64,000 nucleotides of DNA. Source: Chamaelirium japonicum (taxonomy: Eukaryota > Streptophyta > Magnoliopsida > Liliales > Melanthiaceae). Below are positions 53,956-64,000 of this stretch, one piece after another. Position numbers and translations under genes: made by a program. The notes beneath the pieces were generated by a model. That model saw only the letters and a program-made list of their open reading frames with translations, was not told the DNA's origin and searched no databases. Each line of letters starts with the position of its first letter. Positions within the stretch are counted from its first letter, which is position 1. Where the stretch lies: positions 434,001-498,000 of the forward strand of contig CANTAL010000026.1 in NCBI GenBank assembly GCA_947650365.1, given 5' to 3'.

Positions 53956-55174
53956 GAATGAGTTAGAATGGATCATATGAATGAATTAGAATGGATCGTA
54001 CAAATGAATTAGAATGGATCGAACGAATGAATTAGAATGGATACATTGGAGCGAATGAATTAGAATAGATCATAGGAATGAATTAGAATGGATCATACGA
54101 ATGAATTAGAATGGATTGTGCGAATGAATTAGAATGGATTGTACGAATGAATTAGAATGGATACATTCATGCGAATGAATTAGAATAGATCGGACGAATG
54201 AATTAGAACGGATCGTACGAATGAATTAGAATGGATCGTGCGAATGAATTAGAATGAATCGTACGAATGCATTAGAATGGATCCATTCGTGCGAATGAAT
54301 TAGAATGGATCGTACGAATGAATTAGAATGGATCGTGCGAATGAATTAGAATAGATCGTACGAATGAATTAGAATGAATCGTGCGAATGAATTAGAATGG
54401 ATCGTACGAATGAATTAGAATGGATACATACAAATGAATTAGCAAGGTTACATTCGTGAGAATGAATTAGAATGGATCGTACGAATGAATTAGAATGGAT
54501 CGTACGAATGAATTAGAATGGATACATTCGAGCGAATGAATTAGAATGGATCGTACGAATGAATTAGAATGGATCATAGGAATGAATTAGAATGGATCGT
54601 GCAAATGAATTAGAATGGATCGTCTGAATGGATTAGAATAGATCGTACGAATGAATTAGAATGGATCATACAAATGAATTAGAAAGGTTACATTCGTGAG
54701 AATGAATTAGAATGGATCGTGCGAATGAATTAGAATGGATCGTGTGAATGAATTAGAATGGATCGTACGAACGAATTAGAATGGATCGTATGAACGAATT
54801 AGAATAGATCGTACGAATGAATTAGAATGGATACATTCGAGCGAATGAATTAGAATGGATCGTACAAATGAATTAGAATGGATCATAGGAATGAATTAGA
54901 ATGGATCGTGCAAATGAATTAGAATGGATACATTCGTGCGAATGAATTAGAATGGATCGTAGGAATGAATTAGAATGGATCGTACGAATGAATTAGAATG
55001 GTTACATTCGTGCGAATGAATTAGAATGGATCGTACGAATGAATTAGAATGTAACGTGCGAATAAATTAGAATGGATCGTACGAATGAATTAGAATGGAT
55101 CGTGAGAATGAATTAGAATGAATCGTACGAATGCATTAGAATGGATCGTACGAATGAATTAGAATGAATCGTAC
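53956..55174 (-). repeat. satellite block, - orientation (B2)
   Basis: Counterpart of 45,291-46,509. Confidence 0.88.
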
Positions 55175-56069
55175 GATCCATTCTAATTCATTCGTCCGAT
55201 CCATTATAATTCATTCGCACGAATGTATCCATTCTAATTCATTCTTACAATCCATTCTAATTCATTCGCACGATCCATTCTAATTCATTCGTATGATCCA
55301 TTCTAATTCATTCCTACGATCTATTCTAATTCATTCGCTCGAATGTATCCATTCTAATTCATTCGTTCGATCCATTCTAATTTATTCATACGATCCATTC
55401 AAATTCATTCGCATGATCCATTCTAATTCATTCGTACGATCCATTCTAATTCATTCTCACGAATGTAACCTTTCTAATTCATTTGTATGATCCATTCTAA
55501 TTCATTCGTACGATCCATTCTAATCCATTCGTACGATCCATTCTAATCCATTCGTACGATCCATTCTAATTCATTCGTACGATCTATTCTAATTCATTCT
55601 CACAAATGTAACCTTTCTAATTCATTTGTACGATCCATTCTAATTCATTCGTATGATCCATTCTAATCCATTCGTACGATCCATTCTAATCCATTCGTAT
55701 GATCCATTCTAATTCATTCGCACGAATGTAACCATTCTAATTCATTCGTACGATTCATTCTAATGCATTCCTACGATCCATTCTAATTCATTCGCACGAA
55801 TGTATCCATTCTAATTCATTTGCACGATCCATTCTAATTCATTCCTATGATCCATTCTAATTCATTCGTACGATCCATTCTAATTCATTCGCTCGAATGT
55901 ATCCATTCTAATTTTTTCGTACGATCCATTCTAATTCGTTCGTACGATCCATTCTAATTCGTTCGTACGATCCATTCTAATTCATTCGCATGATCCATTC
56001 TAATTCATTTGTACGATCCATTTTAATTCATTCGCATGATCCATTCTAATTCATTCGTATGATACATTC
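55175..56069 (+). repeat. satellite block, + orientation (B2)
   Basis: Counterpart of 46,510-47,404; the open frame at 55,293 encodes the same peptide as that at 46,628. Confidence 0.88.
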
Positions 56070-58910
56070 GTCCGAATGAATTAGAATGGATCGTACAAAT
56101 GAATTAGAATAGATCGTGCGAATAAATTAGAATGGATCATACGAATGAATTAGAATAGATATATTCATGCGAATGAATTAGAATGGATCGTACGAATGAA
56201 TTAAAATGGATCGTGCGAATGAATTAGAATGGATACATTAATGCGAATGAATTAAAATGGATACATTTGTGCGAATGAATTAGAATGGATCATACGATTG
56301 AATTTGAATGGATCGTACGAATGAATTAGAATGGATACATTTGTGCGAATTACATAGAATGGATCGTACGAATGAATTAGAATGGATCATACGAATGAAT
56401 TAGAATGGATCGTACGAATGAATTAGAATGGATAGTGCGAATGAATTAGAATGGATCGTACGAATGAATTAGAATGGATACATTCGTGCGAATGAATTAG
56501 AATGAATCGTACGAATGAATTAGAATAGATCGTACAAATGAATTAGAATGGATCGTGCGAATGAATTAGAATTGATCATACGAATGAATTAGAATGGATC
56601 GTACGAATGAATTAGAATGGATCGTGCGAATGAATTAGAATGGATCGTACGAATGAATTAGAATGGATATATTTGAACGAATAAATTAGAATGGATCATA
56701 CGAATGAATTAGAATGGATCGTGCGAATGAATTAGGATCGATCGTACGAATGAATTAGAATGGATCGTACGAATGAATTAGATCGTACGAATGAATTAGA
56801 ATGGATCGTACGAATGAATTAAAATGGATACATTCATACGACTGAATTAGAATGGATTGTATGAATGAATTAGAATGGATCATACGAATGAATTAGAATG
56901 GATCGTGCGAATGAATTAGAATGGATCATACGAATGAATTAGAATGGATATATTTGAACGAATAAATTAGAATGGATCATACGAATAAATTAGAATGGAT
57001 CGTACGAATGAATTAGAATGGATCATGCGAATGAATTAGAATCGATCGTATGAATGAATTAGAATGGATCGTATGAATGAATTAGATCGTACGAATGAAT
57101 TAGAATGGATTGTACGAATGAATTAAAATGGATACATTCATACGACTGAATTAGAATGGATCGTGCGAATTAATTAGAATGGATCGTACGAATGAATTAG
57201 AATGGATCGTACGAATGAATTAGAAAGGATACATTCGTGCGAATAAATTAGAATGGATCGGACGAATGAATTAGAATGGATCGTACAAATGAATTAGAAT
57301 GGATCATATGAATGAATTAGAATGGTTACATTCGTGCGAATAAATTAGAATGGATCGTACGAATGGATTAGAATGGATCGTACGAATGGATTAGAATGCA
57401 TTGTACGAATGAATTAGAATAGATACATTTGTGCGAATGAATTAGATTGCATCGTACGAATGAATTTGAATGGATTGTACGAATGAATTAGAATAGATCG
57501 TATGAATGAATTAGAATGGATCATGCGAATGAATTAGAATAGATCGTACGAATAAATTAGAATGGATCGTACAAATAAATTAGAATGGATCGTGCGAATG
57601 AATTAGAATGGATCGTACGAATGAATTAGAATGGATCCACCGAATGAGTTAGAATGGATCATACGAATGAATTAGAATGGATCGTACAAATGAATTGGAA
57701 TAGATTGTGCGAATGAATTATAATGGATATATTCGTGCGAATGAATTAGAATGGAATGTAATAATGAATTAGAATGGATCGTACTAATGAATTAGAATGG
57801 ATCCATTCGTACAAATGAATTAGAATGGATCGTACGAATGGATTAGAATGGATCGTACGAATGGATTAGAACGCATTATACAAATGAATTAGAATGGATC
57901 ATACGAATGGATTAGAATGGATCGTACGAATGAATTAGAATGGATCGTATGAATGAATTAGAATGGATACATTCGAGCGAATGAATTAGAATGGATCGTA
58001 CGAATGAATTAGAATGGATCAGAGGAATGAATTAGAATGGATCGTGCAAATAAATTAGAATGGATACATTCGTGCGAATGAATTAGAATGGATCGTAGAA
58101 ATGAATTAGAATGGACCGTATGAATGAATTAAAATGGTCACATTCGTGCGAATGAATTAGAATGGATCGTACGAATGGATTAGAATGCATCATACGAATG
58201 GATTAGAATGGATCGTATGAATGAATTAGAATGGATCGTACAAATGAATTAGAAAGGTTACATTTGTGAGATATTTGAATGGATCGTACGAATGAATTAG
58301 AATGGATCGTACGAATGGATTAGAATGGATCGTACGAATGGATTAGAATGGATCGTACAAATGAATTAGAATGGATCATACAAATGAATTAGAAAGGTTA
58401 CATTCGTGAGAATGAATTAGAATGGATCGTACGAATGAATTAGAATGAATCATGCGAATGAATTTGAATGGATCGTACGAATGAATTAGAATGGATCGAA
58501 CGAATGAATTAGAATGGATACATTCGAGCGAATGAATTAGAATAGATCGTAGGAATGAATTAGAATGGATCATACAAATGAATTAGAATGGATCGTGCGA
58601 ATGAATTAGAATGAATCGTACGAATGAATTAGAATGGATACATTCGAGCGAATGAATTAGAATAGATCGTACGAATGAATTAGAATGGATCATAGGAATG
58701 AATTAGAATGGATCATGCAAATGAATTAGAATGGATACATTCGTGCGAATGAATTAGAATGGATCGTAGGAATGAATTAGAATAGATCGTACGAATGAAT
58801 TAGAATGGTTACATTCATGCGTATGAATTAGAATGGATCGTACGAATGAATTAGAATGGATCGTGCGAATGAATTAGAATTGATCATACGAATGAATTAG
58901 AATGGATCGT
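56070..58910 (-). repeat. satellite block, - orientation (B2)
   Basis: Counterpart of 47,405-50,245. Confidence 0.88.
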
Positions 58911-58932
58911 ACGATCCATTCTAATTCATTCG
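58889..58932. repeat. 44 bp perfect palindrome, HOR B copy 2
   Basis: Identical to the one at 50,224-50,267, exactly 8,665 bp away. Confidence 0.93.
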
Positions 58933-61900
58933 CACGATCCATTCTAATTCATTCGTACGATCCATTCTAATTCATTCGCACGAATGTAACCTTTCTAATT
59001 CATTCGTACGATCCATTCTAATTCATTCCTACGATCCATTCTAATTCATTCGCACGAATGTATCCATTCTAATTCATTTGCACGATCCATTCTAATTCAT
59101 TCCTATGATCCATTCTAATTCATTCGTACGATCCATTCTAATTGGATCGCTCGAATGTATCCATTCTAATTCATTCGTACGATCCATTCTAATTCGTTCA
59201 TATGATCCATTCTAATTCGTTCGTACGATCCATTCTAATTTGTTCGTACGATCCATTCTAATTCATTCGCACCATCCATTCTAATTCATTCTCACTAATG
59301 GAACCTTTCTAATTCATTTGTATGATCCATTCTAATTCATTCGTACGATCCATTCTAATTCATTCGTATGATCCATTCTAATTTATTTGCACGATCAATT
59401 CTAATTCATTCCTATGATCCATTCTAATTCATTCGTACGATCCATTCTAATTCATTCGATCGAATATATCCATTCTAATTCATTCATACGATCCATTCTA
59501 ATTCATTCGTACGATCCATTCTAATTCATTCTCACGAATGTAACCTTTCTAATTCATTCGTACGATCCATTCTAATGCATTCCAACGATCCATTCTAATT
59601 TATTCGCACGAATGTATCCATTCTAATTCATTTGCACAATCCATTCTAATTCATTCCTATGATCCATTCTAATTCATTCGTACGATCCATTATAATTCAT
59701 TCGCACGAATGTATCCATTCTAATTCATTCGTACAATCCATTCTAATTCATTCGCACGATCCATTCTAATTCATTCGTATGATCCATTTTAATTCATTCC
59801 TACGATCTATTCTAATTCATTCGCTCGAATGTATCCATTCTAATTCATTCGTTTGATCTATTCTAATTCATTCGTACGATCCATTCAAATTCATTCGCAT
59901 GATCCATTCTAATTCATTCGTACGATCCATTCTAATTCATTCTCACGAATGTAACCTTTTTAATTCATTTGTATGATCCATTCTAATTCATTCGTACGAT
60001 CCATTCTAATCCATTCGTACGATCCATTCTAATCCAATCGTACGATCCATTCTAATCCATTCGTACGATCCATTCTAATTCATTCTCACAAATGTAACCT
60101 TTCTAATTCATTTGTACGATCCATTCTAATTCATTCGTACGATCCATTCTAATCCTTTCGTACGATCCATTCTAATCCATTCGTACGATGCATTCTAATT
60201 CATTCGCACGAATGTAACCATTCTAATTCATTCGTACGATCCATTCTAATTCATTCCTACGATCCATTCTAATTCATTCGCACGAATGTATCCATTCTAA
60301 TTCATTTGCACGATCCATTCTAATTCATTCCTATGATCCATTCTAATTCATTCGTACGATCCATTCTAATTCATTCGCTTGAATATATCCATTCTAATTC
60401 ATTCGTACGATCCATTCTAATTCGTTCATACGATCCATTCTAATTCGTTCGTACGATCCATTCTAATTCATTCGTACGATCCATTCTAATCCATTCGTAC
60501 GATCCATTCTAATTCATTCGTACGATCCATTCTAATTCATTCGCTTGAATATATCCATTCTAATTCATTCGTACGATCCATTCTAATTCGTTCATACGAT
60601 CCATTCTAATTCATTCGCACGATCCATTCTAATTCATTTGTACGATCCATTCTAATTCATTCGCACGAATGTAACCTTTCTAATTCATTCGTACGATCCA
60701 TTCTAATTCATTCCTACGATCCATTCTAATTCATTCGCACGAATGTATCCATTCTAATTCATTTGCACGATCCATTCTAATTCATTCCTATGATCCATTC
60801 TAATTCAATCGTACGATCCATTCTAATTGGATCGCTCGAATGTATCCATTCTAATTCATTCATACGATCCATTCTAATTCGTTCATACGATGCATTCTAA
60901 TTCGTTCGTACGATCCATTCTAATACGTTCGTATGATCCATTCTAATTCATTCGCACGATCCATTCTAATTCATTCTCACGAATGTAACCTTTCTAATTC
61001 ATTTGTATGTATGCATTCTAATTCATTCGTACGATCCATTCTAATTCTTTCGCACGATCCATTCTAATTCATTCGTACGATCCATTCTAATTCATTCGCA
61101 CGATCCAATCTAATTCATTCGTACGATCCATTCTAATTCATTCGCACGAATGTATCCATTCTAATGCATTCGTACGATTCATTCTAATTCATTCGCACGA
61201 ACCATTCTAATTCATTCGTACGATCCATTCGAATTCATTCGTCTGATCCATTCGAATTCATTCGCACGAATGTATCCATTCTAATTCATTCGTATAATCC
61301 ATTCTAATTCATTCGCACGATCCATTCTAATTCATTCGTATGATCCATTCTAATTCATTCCTACGATATATTCTAATTCATTCGCTCGAATGTATCCATT
61401 CTAATTCATTCGTTCGATCCATTCTAATTCATTCATACGATCCATTCAAATTCATTCGTACGATCTATTCTAATTCATTCGTACGATCTAATTCATTCGT
61501 ACGATCCATTCTAATTCATTCGTACAATCGATTCTAATTCATTCGCACGATCCATTCTAATTCATTCGTACGATCCATTCTAATTCATTTGTATGATCCA
61601 TTCTAATTTATTCGTTCAAATATATCCATTCTAATTCATTCGTACGATCCATTCTAATTCATTCGCACGATCCATTCTAATTCATTCGCACGAATGTATC
61701 CATTCTAATTCATTTGCACGATCCATTCTAATTTATTCCTATGATCCATTCTAATTCATTTATACGATCCATTCTAATTCATTCGCTGGAATGTATCCAT
61801 TCTAATTCATTCGTACGATCCATTCTAATTCGTTCATACGATCCATTCTAATTCGTTCGTACGATCCATTCTAATTCGTTCGTACGATCCATTCTAATTC

Positions 61901-64000
61901 ATTCGTATGATCCATTCTAATTCATTCGCTCGAATGTATCCATTCTAATTCATTCGCTCGAATGTATCCATTCTAATTCATTCGCTCGAATGTATCCATT
62001 CTAATTCATTCGTTCGATCCATTCTAATTCATTTGTACGATCCATTCAAATTCATTCGCATGATCCATTCTAATTCATTCGTACGATCCATTCTAATTCA
62101 TTCTCACGAATGTAACCTTTCTAATTCATTTGTATGATCCATTCTAATTCATTCGTACGATCCATTCTAATCCATTCGTACGATCCATTCTAATCCATTC
62201 GTACGATCCATTCTAATCCATTCATACGATCCATTCTAATTCATTCGTACGATCCATTCTAATTCATTCTCACAAATGTAACCTTTCTAATTCATTTGTA
62301 CGATCCATTCTATTTCATTCGTACGATCCATTCTAATCCATTTGTATGATCCATTCTAATTCATTCGCACGAATGTAACCATTCTAATTCATTCGTACGA
62401 TCCATTTTAATTAATTCCTACGATCCATTCTAATTCATTCGCACGAATGTATCCATTCTAATTCATTTGCACGATCAATTCTAATTCATTCCTATGATCC
62501 ATTCTATTTCATTCGTACGATCCATTCTAATTAATTATCACGAATGTAACCTTTCTAATTCATTTGTATGATCCATTCTAATTCACTCGTAAGATCCATT
62601 CTAATCCATTCGTACGATCCATTCTAATCCATTCGTACGATCCATTCTAATTCATTCGTATGATCCATTCTAATTCATTCTCACAAATGTAACCTTTCTA
62701 ATTTATTTGTACGATCCATTCTAATTCATTCGCACAAATGTAACCATTCTAATTCATTCATACGATCCATTCTAATTCATTCCTACGATCCATTCTAATT
62801 CATTCGCACGAATGTATCCATTCTAATTCATTTGCACGATCCATTCTAATTCATTCCTATGATCCATTCTAATTTATTCGTACGATCCATTCAAATTCAT
62901 TCGTACGATCCATTCTAGTTCATTCGCATGATCCATTCGTACGAGCCATTCTAATCCATTCATACGATCCATTCTAATTCATTCGTACGATCCATTCTAA
63001 TTCGTTCGTACGATCCATTCTAATTCATTCGCACGATCCATTCTAATTCATTCGCACGATCCATTCTAATTCATTCGTACGATCCATTCTAATTAATTTG
63101 TATGATCCATTCTAACTCATTCACACAAATGTATCCATTCTAATTCATTCCCACGATCCATTCTAATTCATTCGTACGATCCATTCTAATTCATTCGTAC
63201 GATCCATTCTAATTCATTCGCACAAATGTATGCATTCTAATTTATTTGTATGATCCATTCTAATTTATTCGTACGATCCATTCTAATTCATTCGTACGAT
63301 CCATTCTAATCCATTCGTACGATCCATTCTAATTCATTCGTATAAATGTTTCCATTCTAATTTATTCGTACGATCCAGTTTAATTCATTCGTACGATCCA
63401 TTCTAATTCTTTCGCACGAATGTATCTATTCTAATTCATTCGTACGATCCATTCTATTTCATTCGTATGATCCATTCTAATTCATTCGCACGATCCATTT
63501 AAATTCATTCGTACGATCCATTCTAATTCATTCGTATGATCCATTCTAATTCATTTATACGATCTATTCTAATTCATTCGCACGAATGTATCCATTCTAA
63601 TTCATTCGTTCGATCCATTCTAATTCATTCGCATAAATATATCCATTCTAATTCATTCGTACGATCCATTCTAATTCATTCGCACGATCCATTATAATTC
63701 ATTCGCAAAAATGTATCCATTCTAATTCATTCGTACAATCCATTCTAATTCATTCGCATGATCCATTCTAATTCATTCGTACGATCCATTCTAATTCATT
63801 TGTACGATCCATTCTGATTCATTCGCACGAATGTATCCATTCTAATTTATTCGTACGATCCATTCTAATTCATTTGCACGAATGTAACCATTCTAATTCA
63901 TTCGTACGATCCATTCGTACGATCCGTTCAAATTCATTCGCAAGAATGTATCCATTCTAATTCATTCGCACGATCAATTCTAATTCATTCGTACGATCCA
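58911..64000 (+). repeat. satellite block, + orientation, runs off the window
   Basis: About 5.1 kb, the longest block without a strand switch. To about 62,180 it is the right part of B2; beyond that it is further satellite of the common type with no copy elsewhere that I could align by eye. Confidence 0.88.

Larger units (their letters stand above)
53541..62180 (+). repeat. HOR B copy 2
   Basis: Near-identical to copy 1. The copies part company in CTAATCCATTC: copy 1 continues into TAATTCATTCG (53,516) and copy 2 into GTACGATCC (62,181). Confidence 0.92.
1..64000. repeat. 23/28 bp satellite array, whole window except the LTR
   Basis: The window is built from a 23 bp unit (ATTCATTCG, then TACGATCC, then ATTCTA) mixed with a 28 bp unit that has five extra bases, so that TCGTACGATCC becomes TCGCACGAATGTATCC or TCGCACGAATGTAACC. 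Three CATTC pentamers make up much of the unit. The centre TCGTACGA is its own reverse complement and contains both CpG sites. The single interruption is at 5,990-6,959. Both window edges fall inside the array, so its true length is unknown. I do not recognise the family. A role at a centromere or in heterochromatin is possible for any satellite of this size but nothing in the sequence proves it. Confidence 0.98.

Noticed and set aside
1-64000. CRISPR array
   Set aside because: Repeats are directly contiguous with no unique spacers, and the units are degenerate and inverted in blocks.
1-64000. Human satellite II/III, which is also built on CATTC with units near 23 bp
   Set aside because: The unit here has a TCGTACGA core and TAATT spacers rather than runs of CATTC, and the LTR does not resemble a human endogenous element I know. 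The likeness is probably convergent.
1-64000. Telomere repeat or CENP-B box
   Set aside because: No TTAGGG, TTTAGGG or related runs were seen, and the unit does not contain the conserved TTCG...CGGGA pattern of the CENP-B box.
598-64000. Strand-switch palindromes as foldback or helitron-like transposons
   Set aside because: There is no non-satellite DNA between the inverted arms, no target duplications at the switches and no transposase. They are inversions within the satellite.

Overview
This 64 kb window is almost entirely satellite DNA. I found no protein-coding gene, tRNA, rRNA or CRISPR array I could support. The one non-satellite segment is a 970 bp element at 5,990-6,959. It has all the marks of a solo LTR: it starts TG, ends CA, carries a TATA box, and is flanked by a perfect 5 bp target-site duplication (GATCA). 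The organism is a eukaryote. A land plant is my best guess from the style of the LTR (G-box-like CCACGTGTC, GC-rich U3, 5 bp duplication), but this is weakly held, and the satellite itself I do not recognise.

The basic satellite unit is 23 bp: ATTCATTCG, then TACGATCC, then ATTCTA. Its centre is the 8 bp palindrome TCGTACGA. A 28 bp sister unit carries a 5 bp insertion, giving ...CATTCGCACGAATGTATCC... A 23+28 pair is 51 bp, a multiple of three. This is why short open frames of the type IHSNSFVRSILIHSYDPF recur; I regard them as repeat shadows, not genes.

The array is not a simple head-to-tail satellite. It switches strand more than 50 times, in blocks from about 75 bp to 5 kb, and many switches fall on palindromic sequence, often the core. 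I call the strand reading ATTCATTCG...GATCCATTC '+' and its complement '-'.

Region by region: (1) 1 to about 26.85 kb is an irregular, more diverged mosaic of short inverted blocks. It holds the solo LTR, a pair of segments 8,208 bp apart (4.4-5.7 and 12.6-13.9 kb), a 429 bp tandem duplication (17.7-18.6 kb) and a 145 bp one (16.7-17.0 kb). (2) About 26.86-47.3 kb holds four tandem copies of a higher-order repeat (HOR A, about 5.0-5.2 kb). Each has the same alternating +/- block pattern; the fourth is cut short. (3) About 44.88-62.2 kb is a direct tandem duplication of 8,665 bp (HOR B). Its unit begins inside the last HOR A copy and continues into a different block order. (4) About 62.2-64 kb is more '+' satellite running off the window.

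The layers suggest an order of events: spread and inversion of 23/28 bp units, then amplification of HOR A, then the 8,665 bp duplication that captured the end of HOR A. All block edges were read by eye and are good to about 10-20 bp. Many inverted junctions in a satellite can also come from assembly error, so long-read support matters.
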